Of a DNA stretch of 64,000 nt, positions 35,269-43,979 are shown in pieces. Made by a program: the position numbers and the translations under genes. The notes beneath the pieces were generated by a model. The model was not told where the DNA came from, did no database searches, and was given only the letters and a program-made list of their open reading frames with translations. Source of the stretch: Streptomyces roseolilacinus (GTDB lineage Bacteria > Actinomycetota > Actinomycetes > Streptomycetales > Streptomycetaceae); NCBI RefSeq assembly GCF_014649335.1, contig NZ_BMSV01000010.1, positions 186,001-250,000 of the forward strand, given 5' to 3'. Position 1 is the stretch's first letter; each line of letters opens with the position of its first letter.

Positions 35269-36419
35269 GCGTCACGGCAGCCAAGGGATTCGCGGCGGCG
35301 GGCATCGCCGCCGGGATCAAGGAGAACGGCAACCCGGACCTGGCCCTCGTGGTCAACCGCGGCCCCCGCCGCGCCGCCGCGGGCGTCTTCACCTCCAACC
35401 GCGTCAAGGCCGCCCCCGTCCTGTGGTCCGAGCAGGTCCTCAAGACCGGCGAACTGGCCGCCGTCGTCCTCAACTCGGGCGGCGCCAACGCCTGCACCGG
35501 CCCGCAGGGCTTCCAGGACACCCACGCCACCGCCGAGAAGGCCGCCGAGGTCCTCGGCGTCGGCGCGGGCGAGGTCGCCGTCGCGTCGACCGGCCTCATC
35601 GGCGTCCTCCTCCCCATGGACAAGCTCCTGCCCGGCGTCGAGAAGGCCGCCGCCGAACTGTCCGAGCACGGCGGCGAGAAGGCGGCCATCGCCATCAAGA
35701 CCACCGACACGGTCCACAAGACCGCCGTCGTCACCCACGCGGAGGGCTGGACGGTCGGCGGCATGGCCAAGGGCGCCGGCATGCTCGCCCCCGGCCTCGC
35801 CACCATGCTCGTCGTCCTCACCACCGACGCCGACCTCGACGCCCCCGAGCTGGACAAGGCGCTGCGGGCCGCCACCCGCGTCACCTTCGACCGGGTCGAC
35901 TCCGACGGCTGCATGTCCACCAACGACACCGTCCTGCTCCTCGCCTCCGGCGCCTCCGGCACCACCCCCGCGTACGACGACTTCGCGGATGCCGTGCGGG
36001 AGGTCTGCGACAGCCTCGGCCGGCAGCTCATCGGCGACGCGGAAGGGGCCTCCAAGGACATCCGCGTCGAGGTCGTGGGCGCCGCGTCCGAGTCCGACGC
36101 CGTCGAGGTCGGCCGGTCCATCGCCCGCAACAACCTCCTGAAGTGCGCCATCCACGGCGAGGACCCCAACTGGGGACGCGTCCTCTCCGCGATCGGCACC
36201 ACCGGCGCCGCCTTCGAACCGGACCGGCTGGGCGTCGCCATCAACGGCGTCTGGGTCTGCCGGAACGGCTCCATCGGGGAGGACCGCGCCCTCGTCGACA
36301 TGCGCTACCGGGAGGTCACCATCACCGCGGACCTCGCCGCGGGCACCGAGTCGGCCGTCATCTGGACCAACGACCTCACCGCCGACTACGTCCACGAGAA
36401 CAGCGCCTACAGCTCATGA
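35265..36419 (+). CDS. argJ: Bifunctional ornithine acetyltransferase/N-acetylglutamate synthase
   Basis: 384 residues from GTG 35265. It is made as one chain and cuts itself before the nucleophile Thr180 in GLATML (the preceding segment KGAGMLAP is also conserved). It recycles acetyl from N-acetylornithine to glutamate, giving the cyclic arginine pathway. The C-terminal part carries DSDGCMSTNDTVLLLASG and GEDPNWGR. Overlaps argB by 4 bases. Confidence 0.97.
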   Translation: MSVTAAKGFAAAGIAAGIKENGNPDLALVVNRGPRRAAAGVFTSNRVKAAPVLWSEQVLKTGELAAVVLNSGGANACTGPQGFQDTHATAEKAAEVLGVGAGEVAVASTGLIGVLLPMDKLLPGVEKAAAELSEHGGEKAAIAIKTTDTVHKTAVVTHAEGWTVGGMAKGAGMLAPGLATMLVVLTTDADLDAPELDKALRAATRVTFDRVDSDGCMSTNDTVLLLASGASGTTPAYDDFADAVREVCDSLGRQLIGDAEGASKDIRVEVVGAASESDAVEVGRSIARNNLLKCAIHGEDPNWGRVLSAIGTTGAAFEPDRLGVAINGVWVCRNGSIGEDRALVDMRYREVTITADLAAGTESAVIWTNDLTADYVHENSAYSS

Positions 36420-37318
36420 GCACCCGTAAGCACACCGCGCTCCCGAAGGCCCGGATCCTCATCGAGGCACTGCCCTGGCTCACCCGCCACCACGGCAGGA
36501 CGGTCGTCATCAAGTTCGGCGGCAACGCCATGGTCGACGACGCCCTGAAGGCGGCCTTCGCCCAGGACGTCGTCTTCCTCCGGCACGCCGGCCTCAAGCC
36601 CGTCGTCGTGCACGGCGGCGGCCCCCAGATCAGCGCCGCCCTCGACCGGCACGGCCTGGTCAGCGAGTTCAAGGCCGGCCTGCGCGTCACGACGCCCGAG
36701 GCGATGGACGTCGTACGGATGGTCCTCGCCGGCCAGGTCCAGCGCGAACTCGTCGGGCTGCTCAACCAGCACGGCCCCCTCGCCGTCGGCCTGACCGGCG
36801 AGGACGCCCACACCATCACCGCCACCCGGCACCAGCCCCTCATCGACGGCGAGCCCGTCGACATCGGCCGCGTCGGGGAGATCACCGCCATCGACACGGG
36901 CGCCGTCGAGGCGCTCCTGGCCGACGGGCGCATCCCCGTCGTGTCGTCGATCGCCCGATCGGAGGACGACGGACATGTCTACAACGTCAATGCTGATACG
37001 GCGGCTGCGGCACTCGCTGCGGCGCTGGGCGCCGAGACGCTGATGGTCCTCACCGACGTCGAGGGCCTCTACGAGGACTGGCCGAACAGCGACGAGGTCA
37101 TCAGCCGCCTCACCGCCACCGAACTGGAGAAGCTCCTGCCCGAGCTGTCCAGCGGCATGGTCCCCAAGATGGAGGGCTGCCTCCACGCCGTACGCAACGG
37201 CGTCCACACCGCCCGCGTCATCGACGGGCGCGTCCAGCACGCGATCCTGCTGGAGATCTTCACCGACGAGGGCATCGGCACCATGGTCGTCCCCGACGAG
37301 CAGGAGGCACCCGCATGA
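36416..37318 (+). CDS. argB: Acetylglutamate kinase
   Basis: 300 residues, amino acid kinase fold. VVIKFGGNAM binds phosphate, VVHGGGPQI is the glycine loop, and YNVNADTAA with LTDVEGLY closes the active site. The N-terminal helix before VIKFGG is that of arginine-inhibited hexameric enzymes, so feedback control at this step is likely. ATGA overlaps join it to argJ and argD. Confidence 0.97.
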   Translation: MSTRKHTALPKARILIEALPWLTRHHGRTVVIKFGGNAMVDDALKAAFAQDVVFLRHAGLKPVVVHGGGPQISAALDRHGLVSEFKAGLRVTTPEAMDVVRMVLAGQVQRELVGLLNQHGPLAVGLTGEDAHTITATRHQPLIDGEPVDIGRVGEITAIDTGAVEALLADGRIPVVSSIARSEDDGHVYNVNADTAAAALAAALGAETLMVLTDVEGLYEDWPNSDEVISRLTATELEKLLPELSSGMVPKMEGCLHAVRNGVHTARVIDGRVQHAILLEIFTDEGIGTMVVPDEQEAPA

Positions 37319-38508
37319 GCAACGAGCAGCTCACCCGGCGCTGGCGGTCCGCCCTCGCGGACAACTACGGCACGCCCCGCCTCGCGCTCGTCCGCGGCGA
37401 GGGCACCCGCGTGTGGGACGCCGACGGCAAGGAGTACCTGGACTTCGTCGGCGGCATCGCGGTCAACGCGCTCGGCCACGCCCACCCGGCGGTCGTCCGG
37501 GCGGTCGGCGAGCAGATCGCCTCCCTCTCCCACGTCTCCAACCTCTTCGTCGCCGAGCCGCCCGTCGCCCTCGCCGAACGGCTCCTGCAGCTGTTCGACC
37601 GGCAGGGACGGGTCTACCTCTGCAACTCGGGCGCCGAGGCCAACGAGGCCGCCTTCAAGATCGGGCGCCTGACGGGCCGCCGGCACATGGTCGCCACCAC
37701 CGGCGGCTTCCACGGGCGCACCATGGGCGCCCTCGCCCTCACCGGCCAGCAGGGCAAGCGGGAGCCGTTCCACCCCCTCCCCGGCGACGTGACGCACGTC
37801 CCGTACGGCGACGCGGACGCCCTGCGGGCCGCCGTCACCACCGACACCGCCCTCGTCGTCATCGAGCCGATCCAGGGCGAGGTCGGCGTCGTCGTCCCGC
37901 CCCGGGGCTACCTGGAGGCGGCCCGCGAGATCACCCGCGCCACCGGCACCCTCCTCGTCCTCGACGAGGTGCAGACCGGCGTCGGCCGCTGCGGCCACTG
38001 GTTCGAGCACCAGGCGCACGGCGTCGAGCCCGACGTGGTCACCCTCGCCAAGGGCCTCGGCGGCGGCCTCCCCCTCGGCGCGACCGTCGCGTTCGGCGCG
38101 GCGGCCGACCTCCTCAAGCCCGGCCACCACGGCTCCACGTTCGGCGGCAACCCCGTCGCCTGCGCCGCCGGACTCGCCGTCCTCGACACCCTCGCCGCGG
38201 ACGGGAGCCTCGACCGGGTCAAGCGCCTCGGCGAGCGCCTGCGCGACGGGATCGAGGGCCTGGGGCACCCGCTGGTCTCCCACGTCCGCGGTGCGGGCCT
38301 CCTGCTGGGTATCGTGCTCACCGAGCCCCTCGCACCCCGGGTGCAGCAGGCGGCTCAGGACGCCGGCCTCCTGGTGAACGCGCCCGCCCCCGATGTCGTC
38401 CGGCTCATGCCGCCGCTGATCCTCGGGGACGACGACGCGGACGTGTTCCTCCGGGCGCTGCCCGGCGTCCTGGACGAGGCCAACGGGGAGAGACGAGCCG
38501 GAGAATGA
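37315..38508 (+). CDS. argD: Acetylornithine aminotransferase
   Basis: 397 residues, class III PLP aminotransferase. The PLP Lys is Lys246 in TLAKGLGGG; DEVQTGVGR holds the Asp that bonds the pyridine ring; CNSGAEANEAA binds phosphate. It converts N-acetylglutamate semialdehyde to N-acetylornithine. Overlaps argB by 4 bases and precedes argR by 7. Confidence 0.97.
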   Translation: MSNEQLTRRWRSALADNYGTPRLALVRGEGTRVWDADGKEYLDFVGGIAVNALGHAHPAVVRAVGEQIASLSHVSNLFVAEPPVALAERLLQLFDRQGRVYLCNSGAEANEAAFKIGRLTGRRHMVATTGGFHGRTMGALALTGQQGKREPFHPLPGDVTHVPYGDADALRAAVTTDTALVVIEPIQGEVGVVVPPRGYLEAAREITRATGTLLVLDEVQTGVGRCGHWFEHQAHGVEPDVVTLAKGLGGGLPLGATVAFGAAADLLKPGHHGSTFGGNPVACAAGLAVLDTLAADGSLDRVKRLGERLRDGIEGLGHPLVSHVRGAGLLLGIVLTEPLAPRVQQAAQDAGLLVNAPAPDVVRLMPPLILGDDDADVFLRALPGVLDEANGERRAGE

Positions 38509-38515
38509 CACAGCG

Positions 38516-39052
38516 ATGACCGAGCCGCAGGACAACGGCCACGGCGGCCCATCCGTACCGCAGACCCGCACGGCGCGGCACCGCCGGATCGTGGACATCC
38601 TCAACCGGCAGCCGGTGCGCTCGCAGAGCCAGCTGGCCAAGCTCCTCGCGGACGACGGGCTGAGCGTCACCCAGGCGACGCTCAGCCGCGACCTCGACGA
38701 GCTGGGCGCGGTGAAGATCCGCAACACGGGCGGTGAGCTGATCTACGCCGTGCCGAGCGAGGGCGGCTTCCGTACGCCCCAGGCGCCGCTGGGCGAATCC
38801 GCGAAGGAGGAGCGCATGCGGCGGCTCTCCGGCGAACTCCTCATCTCCGCCGAGGCGTCCGCCAACCTGGTCGTCCTGCGCACGCCGCCCGGAGCGGCCC
38901 AGTTCCTCGCCTCGGCCATCGACCAGGCGGAGCTCCACGCCATCCTCGGCACCATCGCGGGCGACGACACGCTGCTGCTCATCTCCCGCGACCCGGCCGG
39001 CGGGCAGGCCCTCGCCGACCACCTGCTGCGCCTGGCGCAGAAGGAGCGCTGA
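38516..39052 (+). CDS. argR: Arginine repressor
   Basis: 178 residues. A winged-helix N-terminus (RHRRIVDILNRQ, SQSQLAKLLADDG, TQATLSRDLDELGAVK) is followed by a C-terminal trimerisation and arginine-binding domain with FLASAIDQAELHAILGTIAG and DDTLLLI. An N-terminal extension of about 20 residues is usual in Streptomyces. Being the last gene of argCJBDR, it is under its own control through the ARG box at 34187-34204; argG has a similar site. Confidence 0.97.
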   Translation: MTEPQDNGHGGPSVPQTRTARHRRIVDILNRQPVRSQSQLAKLLADDGLSVTQATLSRDLDELGAVKIRNTGGELIYAVPSEGGFRTPQAPLGESAKEERMRRLSGELLISAEASANLVVLRTPPGAAQFLASAIDQAELHAILGTIAGDDTLLLISRDPAGGQALADHLLRLAQKER

Positions 39053-39073
39053 GGGCCGCCGCCCGTACGGCGC

Positions 39074-39766
39074 TCAGGCGCCCGCCCATCCGATGGAGAT
39101 GCGCGGGCGCGCGGCCGGGCGGACCCACCGCAGGATGCGCTCCATCGCCTCCTCGGGGACCGACACGCACCCGGCCGTCGCCCCCTTCCCGTGGACGTGG
39201 AGGAAGATGCCGGCGCCCCGGCCCCGCACCGGCCGGCGGTGGTTGTAGGCGATCACCAGGGCGTGGGCGTACTGCGCGCGGTACGCGACCAGGTGCTCGG
39301 CCTCCGACGCCCGGCAGTCCGCCGGCAGGGGCTCCACCCAGCGGTTGTACGAGCGCGACGCGTTGTCCTGGCACCACCACGACGCTTCCGTCACCCGCCG
39401 GTACGGGTACGCGGTGCCGGCCGGCGCGGGCTCGATGCCGAACGCGAACGGCAGCGCGTACACCCCGGTCGGCGTCGTCGACGTGCCCTGCCGCCGCCGG
39501 TCGCCCGGCACCAGCCCGCCCGCCCCGAACCGGGCCGGGGCCGACCCGACGCGGACCCAGCCGCGGCCGCCGCGCCGCTCCCACCAGGTGACCGTCCCGG
39601 ACGTGGCGCGCGCGGAGGGCGCCACGGCGGTGATCAGCTGGCTGCCGGTCCCCGCGCCGGACCCCGCGCCGGGCCCCGGCGCGGGCGGTGGCGGGGCGTC
39701 GGCGCGGGCGGGGGAGTGGGCGGGCAGGAGGAGCAGGGCGGCGGCGAGGACGAGACCGGGGCGCAT
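39074..39766 (-). CDS. Secreted L,D-transpeptidase family protein (YkuD-like)
   Basis: 230 residues with a signal peptide (LVLAAALLLLPAHSPARA). Late in the chain, IFLHVHGKGATAGCVSVPEE is the YkuD motif, with His in HVHG and nucleophile Cys in GCVSV. The family either cross-links peptidoglycan (3-3 bonds) or trims it; this shorter, single-domain form lacks the Ig-like domains of main Ldt enzymes. Convergent with argR (21 bases). Confidence 0.85.
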   Translation of the reverse strand: MRPGLVLAAALLLLPAHSPARADAPPPPAPGPGAGSGAGTGSQLITAVAPSARATSGTVTWWERRGGRGWVRVGSAPARFGAGGLVPGDRRRQGTSTTPTGVYALPFAFGIEPAPAGTAYPYRRVTEASWWCQDNASRSYNRWVEPLPADCRASEAEHLVAYRAQYAHALVIAYNHRRPVRGRGAGIFLHVHGKGATAGCVSVPEEAMERILRWVRPAARPRISIGWAGA

Positions 39767-39793
39767 GCCCCGACGGTAAGGCGGCCTTGCCCG

Positions 39794-40396
39794 TCAGCGC
39801 GCCCCCGGCGGGTCCGTCCGGGGCGGCAGGGGCAGCGGGAGGGCCGGCAGGCCGTCGAGGCTCCGCCCGACGTGCTCCTTCTTCGCGCAGTACGCGGCGA
39901 ACTCCTCGTCCGACTTCCGGGCGAAGTACTCGGCGTGCTGGGTGCGCTCCTCCCGGTACTCCATGTACGGCACGGCGAAGCCGCACGAGTCGCTGACGCG
40001 CCGCGCCCGCACGACGACGATCGCCCGCGCCGACGGCCCGTCCGCGCCCTCGAAGCACCCGATGTACTCGCCCCAACGCGGGTCGTCCCGGAAGATCGCC
40101 TCCCCGGTCCCGTGCACCCGCAGGATCTTCGGCGGGCCGCTGAACGCGCACCACATCAGGGTGATCCGCCCGTTGCCCGGCTCGCGCAGGTGGGCGAGGG
40201 TCTCGGCGCCGCTGCCGCCGAAGTCCAGGTAGGCCAGGGTCTGCTCGTCGAGCACGACGAGGGTGCCCTTGCGGCCCTTGGGGGAGAGGTTGACGTGCCC
40301 GTCGCCCGCCAGCGGGGCGGTGGCGGTGAAGAAGACGGGCTGCTCCTCGATGAACGCCCGTATCCGGCCTTCGATTGCTGCATAGCGCTGTCCCAT
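39794..40396 (-). CDS. Pyridoxamine 5'-phosphate oxidase-fold (PPOX) protein
   Basis: 200 residues. The split barrel begins IRAFIEEQPVFFTATAPLAG, then HVNLSPKG, TLAYLDFGGSGAETLAHLRE and NGRITLMWCAFSGPPKILRV, the FMN or F420-binding part of PPOX-fold proteins. The C-terminal helix (REERTQHAEYFARKSDEEFA) is an addition that seems characteristic of a subgroup. Cofactor and substrate unknown. It faces argG over a 111-base gap that carries the argG promoter. Confidence 0.83.
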   Translation of the reverse strand: MGQRYAAIEGRIRAFIEEQPVFFTATAPLAGDGHVNLSPKGRKGTLVVLDEQTLAYLDFGGSGAETLAHLREPGNGRITLMWCAFSGPPKILRVHGTGEAIFRDDPRWGEYIGCFEGADGPSARAIVVVRARRVSDSCGFAVPYMEYREERTQHAEYFARKSDEEFAAYCAKKEHVGRSLDGLPALPLPLPPRTDPPGAR

Positions 40397-40441
40397 GGGC
40401 GGATTATCGCCGCCGGGGCCGCCGGGCGGGGCGCGCCCGCG

Positions 40442-40480
40442 TTGACAAAACATACGGAGGTCTGCATAGTTATACCCATC
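40442..40480 (+). promoter_or_regulatory. argG promoter with ARG-box-like site
   Basis: A consensus TTGACA (40442-40447) is followed by a TA-rich stretch with CATAGT (40465-40470) at 17 bases, or TTATAC slightly later. Overlapping it, TCTGCATAGTTATACCCA (40461-40478) shares TGCAT with the argC box. AT-richness of this stretch stands out from the surrounding GC. Likely ArgR target. Confidence 0.7.
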
Positions 40481-40507
40481 GTTGGATGCACCGCTAAGGA
40501 GAAACCC

Positions 40508-41701
40508 GTGACCGAGCGCGTCGTACTCGCCTACTCGGGCGGCCTTGACACCTCCGTCGCCATCGGCTGGATCGCCGAGGAGACGGGCGCCGAGGTCATC
40601 GCCGTCGCCGTGGACGTCGGCCAGGGCGGCGAGGACCTGGACGTGATCCGCAAGCGCGCGCTCGCGTGCGGCGCGGTCGAGGCCGAGGTCGCGGACGCCA
40701 AGGACGAGTTCGCCGACGAGTACTGCCTCCCGGCCATCAAGGCCAACGCCCTCTACATGGACCGGTACCCGCTGGTCTCGGCGCTCTCCCGGCCGGCGAT
40801 CGTCAAGCACCTCGTCGCCGCCGCGAAGAAGCACGGCGCCTCCGTCGTCGCCCACGGCTGCACCGGCAAGGGCAACGACCAGGTCCGCTTCGAGGCCGGC
40901 ATCGCCGCGCTCGGCCCCGACCTGAAGTGCATCGCCCCGGTCCGGGACTACGCGATGACCCGCGACAAGGCCATCGCGTTCGCCGAGAGGGCCGACCTGC
41001 CGATCGCCACCACCAAGAAGTCCCCGTACTCCATCGACCAGAACGTCTTCGGCCGGGCCGTCGAGACGGGCTTCCTGGAGGACATCTGGAACGCGCCGAT
41101 CGAGGACATCTACGACTACACCTCCAACCCGGCCGAGCCGCGCGAGGCCGACGAGGTCGTCGTCACCTTCAAGGAGGGCGTCCCGGTCGCCCTCGACGGC
41201 AGGCCCGTCACGGTCCTCCAGGCCATCCAGCAGCTCAACGAGCGGGCCGGCGCCCAGGGCATCGGCCGGATCGACATGGTCGAGGACCGGCTCGTCGGCA
41301 TCAAGTCCCGCGAGGTGTACGAGGCCCCCGGCGCGATCGCGCTGATCACCGCCCACCAGGAGCTGGAGAACGTCACCGTCGAGCGCGAACTGGCCCGGTA
41401 CAAGCGGCAGGTCGAGCAGCGCTGGGGCGAGCTGGTCTACGACGGCCTGTGGTTCTCCCCGCTGAAGCGGGCCCTGGACGGCTTCATCGACGAGGCCAAC
41501 CAGCACGTCACCGGCGACGTCCGGATGACCCTGCACGGCGGCCGGGCGGTCGTCACGGGCCGCAGGTCCGAGGAGTCGCTGTACGACTTCAACCTCGCCA
41601 CGTACGACACGGGCGACACCTTCGACCAGTCCAAGGCCCAGGGCTTCATCGACATCTTCAGCCTCTCGGCGAAGATCGCCGCCAAGCGCGACCTGGTCTG
41701 A
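40508..41701 (+). CDS. argG: Argininosuccinate synthase
   Basis: 397 residues from GTG 40508 with AAGGAGAAA upstream. The N-type pyrophosphatase motif AYSGGLDTSVAIGW binds ATP; HGCTGKGNDQVRFE and SPYSIDQNVFGR are diagnostic for ArgG. It joins citrulline and aspartate. This is the first gene of argG-argH, placed about 1.4 kb after argR. From memory, argG is far from argH in S. coelicolor, so this adjacency is notable. Confidence 0.97.
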   Translation: MTERVVLAYSGGLDTSVAIGWIAEETGAEVIAVAVDVGQGGEDLDVIRKRALACGAVEAEVADAKDEFADEYCLPAIKANALYMDRYPLVSALSRPAIVKHLVAAAKKHGASVVAHGCTGKGNDQVRFEAGIAALGPDLKCIAPVRDYAMTRDKAIAFAERADLPIATTKKSPYSIDQNVFGRAVETGFLEDIWNAPIEDIYDYTSNPAEPREADEVVVTFKEGVPVALDGRPVTVLQAIQQLNERAGAQGIGRIDMVEDRLVGIKSREVYEAPGAIALITAHQELENVTVERELARYKRQVEQRWGELVYDGLWFSPLKRALDGFIDEANQHVTGDVRMTLHGGRAVVTGRRSEESLYDFNLATYDTGDTFDQSKAQGFIDIFSLSAKIAAKRDLV

Positions 41702-41734
41702 TCGCGGCCCGTCCGACACCGCACCGGCACCACC

Positions 41735-41777
41735 CGCGTCCGCCTCCCCGCCTCCTGCGCGCAGGGAGGCGGACGCG
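41735..41777 (+). other. 14-bp hairpin between argG and argH
   Basis: CGCGTCCGCCTCCC (41735-41748) pairs perfectly with 41764-41777 around a 15-base loop. It sits in the 113-base gap between argG and argH, which share a pathway. It could end some argG transcripts, protect the argG 3' end, or give argH its own level. No promoter-like sequence is obvious between it and the argH ribosome site (GAGGAG, 41799-41804). Confidence 0.6.
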
Positions 41778-41814
41778 CATCCGCACACCGATCCCTCCCG
41801 AGGAGCTTTACGCA

Positions 41815-43245
41815 GTGAGCAGCAACAACGGTGACGTCCGGCTCTGGGGCGGCCGGTTCGCCGACGGCCCGGCCGAGGCGCTGGCGAAACTCTCCGCGTC
41901 CGTCCACTTCGACTGGCGGCTCGCCCCGTACGACATCGCCGGGTCCCGCGCCCACGCACGGGTGCTGCACCGGGCGGGGCTCCTCACCGAGGACGAGCTG
42001 ACCCGCATGCTGGCCGGGCTCGACCTGCTGGAGCGGGACGTCGCGTCCGGCGCCTTCGTCGGCACCGTCGCGGACGAGGACGTCCACACCGCCCTGGAGC
42101 GCGGCCTGCTGGAGCGGCTCGGCCCCGAGCTGGGCGGCAAGCTGCGCGCCGGCCGGTCGCGCAACGACCAGGTGGCCACGTTGTTCCGGATGTACCTGCG
42201 CGACCACGCCCGGATCATCGGCGGCCTCCTCGCGGACCTGCAGGACGCCCTCGTCGGCCTCGCGCAGGCGCACCCGGACGTCGCGATGCCGGGCCGCACG
42301 CACCTCCAGCACGCCCAGCCGGTGCTCTTCGCCCACCACGTCCTCGCGCACGTGCAGGCCCTGTCGCGGGACGCGGAGCGGCTGCGCCAGTGGGACAAGC
42401 GCACGGCCGTCTCGCCGTACGGCTCCGGCGCGCTCGCCGGGTCCTCCCTCGGGCTCGACCCGGAGGCCGTCGCCCGGGACCTGGGCTTCGAGAACGGCAG
42501 CGTGGGCAACTCGATCGACGGCACCGCGTCGCGGGACTTCGCCGCGGAGTTCGCGTTCATCACGGCGATGATCGGGGTGAACCTGTCGCGGATCGCGGAG
42601 GAGGTCATCATCTGGAACACGAAGGAGTTCTCCTTCGTCACCCTCCACGACGCCTTCTCGACCGGCTCGTCGATCATGCCGCAGAAGAAGAACCCGGACA
42701 TCGCGGAGCTGGCGCGCGGCAAGTCGGGCCGCCTCATCGGCAACCTGACCGGCCTGCTGGCCACGCTGAAGGCGCTGCCCCTCGCCTACAACCGGGACCT
42801 CCAGGAGGACAAGGAGCCGGTCTTCGACTCCTGCGACCAGCTGGAGGTGCTGCTGCCGGCGTTCACCGGGATGATGGCCACCCTCACGGTGAACCGGGAG
42901 CGCATGGAGGAGCTGGCCCCGGCCGGGTTCTCGCTCGCGACGGACATCGCGGAGTGGCTGGTCAGGCAGGGCGTGCCGTTCCGGGTGGCGCACGAGGTCG
43001 CGGGCGAGTGCGTGAAGGTCGCCGAGTCGGAGGGCAAGGAGCTGGACGGCCTCACGGACGAGCAGTTCGCGAAGATCTCCGAGCACCTGACGCCCGAGGT
43101 CCGCACGGTCCTCGACGTCCCCGGCGCGCTGGCCTCCCGCAGCGGCCGCGGCGGCACGGCCCCCTCGGCGGTGGCGACCCAGCTGGCCGAGCTGAAGGCC
43201 GACCTGGTCATCCAGCACGCCTGGGCGGACGCCGGGAGGAAGTGA
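41815..43245 (+). CDS. argH: Argininosuccinate lyase
   Basis: 476 residues from GTG 41815. The fumarase/aspartase fold signature GSSIMPQKKNPD is present, as are AGRSRNDQVATLFRMY and GRTHLQHAQPV, with the catalytic Ser in SSIMPQ. It makes arginine and fumarate, ending the pathway. A GNRA-loop hairpin terminator (43298-43323) follows. Confidence 0.97.
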   Translation: MSSNNGDVRLWGGRFADGPAEALAKLSASVHFDWRLAPYDIAGSRAHARVLHRAGLLTEDELTRMLAGLDLLERDVASGAFVGTVADEDVHTALERGLLERLGPELGGKLRAGRSRNDQVATLFRMYLRDHARIIGGLLADLQDALVGLAQAHPDVAMPGRTHLQHAQPVLFAHHVLAHVQALSRDAERLRQWDKRTAVSPYGSGALAGSSLGLDPEAVARDLGFENGSVGNSIDGTASRDFAAEFAFITAMIGVNLSRIAEEVIIWNTKEFSFVTLHDAFSTGSSIMPQKKNPDIAELARGKSGRLIGNLTGLLATLKALPLAYNRDLQEDKEPVFDSCDQLEVLLPAFTGMMATLTVNRERMEELAPAGFSLATDIAEWLVRQGVPFRVAHEVAGECVKVAESEGKELDGLTDEQFAKISEHLTPEVRTVLDVPGALASRSGRGGTAPSAVATQLAELKADLVIQHAWADAGRK

Positions 43246-43297
43246 CCCCCGGGGCCCTCGGCGCCCCTCGACCCGCCCGCGGCCAGGACCGCGTCCC

Positions 43298-43323
43298 CCG
43301 AAGGCCCCGCGAGGGGCCTTCGG
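43298..43323 (+). terminator. Hairpin terminator after argH
   Basis: Perfect 11-bp stem CCGAAGGCCCC / GGGGCCTTCGG with GCGA tetraloop, 53 bases after the argH stop. It ends argGH before the TetR-MFS pair. Confidence 0.88.
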
Positions 43324-43376
43324 TGCGTTCCGGGCGCGCGGCGGGCGGGCGTGGCGCCCCGACCTCTCAGCGGTGA

Positions 43377-43431
43377 TCTCATCATTTTTCATATGAGACG
43401 TTTTTGTCTCACCGGGGTTATGGTTGTCTCA
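43377..43431. promoter_or_regulatory. TetR operator array in an AT-rich island
   Basis: Four related half-sites: TCTCAT (43377-43382), ATGAGAC (43393-43399), GTCTCA (43406-43411) and GTCTCA (43426-43431). The middle two form TGAGAC-N6-GTCTCA; the first two TCTCAT-N10-ATGAGA. The last overlaps the TetR start codon. TATGGT (43419-43424), 6 bases before the ATG, could be a -10 giving a leaderless message. The array fits autoregulation by the TetR protein. Confidence 0.7.
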
Positions 43432-43979
43432 TGAGTGTGGATCGTGACCAGGTACTGCGCGCCGCCGCCGCGCTGCTCTCGCGCAAGTCGACCGCCACCA
43501 TGGACGAGGTCGCCCGGGCCGCCGGGATCGGACGGGCGACGCTGCACCGGCACTTCGCCGGACGGGAGGCGCTGGTCAGAGCGCTGGAGGAGCGGGGGAT
43601 CCAGGAGATCGAGGCGGCCCTCGACGCCGCCCGGCTCGACGACGGCACCGCCGAGGAGGCCCTGCGGCGGCTGATCGCCGGGGTGGAGCCGGCCGCCGGA
43701 CTGCTGTCGTTCCTCGTCACCGAGAACCAGCTCTTCGAGGGCGAGGTCAACGAAGGCTGGTCCCGGCTGGACGCCCGCGTCTCTGCGCTGTTCCGGCGCG
43801 GCCAGGAACGGGGCGAGTTCCGGTTCGACCTGACCCCCGCCTGGCTGACGGAGGCGCTCTACGGCCTCGTCGGCAGCTGCGCCTGGGCCGTCCAGGACGG
43901 ACGGGTCGCCGGCAAGGACTTCCAGTACATGATCGTCGAGTTGCTGCTCGGCGGAGCGCGCAGGAGCGTGGAGAAGTGA
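43431..43979 (+). CDS. TetR-family repressor
   Basis: 182 residues. The helix-turn-helix lies at about 24-47 (TMDEVARAAGIGRATLHRHF), the rest is a ligand pocket dimerisation domain. ATG 43431 has no Shine-Dalgarno sequence upstream, so translation from a leaderless message is likely. An upstream in-frame ATG at 43404 would add residues encoded by the operator and is rejected. GTGA overlap with the exporter gene indicates one operon repressed by this protein; the inducer is probably an exported drug. Confidence 0.88.
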   Translation: MSVDRDQVLRAAAALLSRKSTATMDEVARAAGIGRATLHRHFAGREALVRALEERGIQEIEAALDAARLDDGTAEEALRRLIAGVEPAAGLLSFLVTENQLFEGEVNEGWSRLDARVSALFRRGQERGEFRFDLTPAWLTEALYGLVGSCAWAVQDGRVAGKDFQYMIVELLLGGARRSVEK

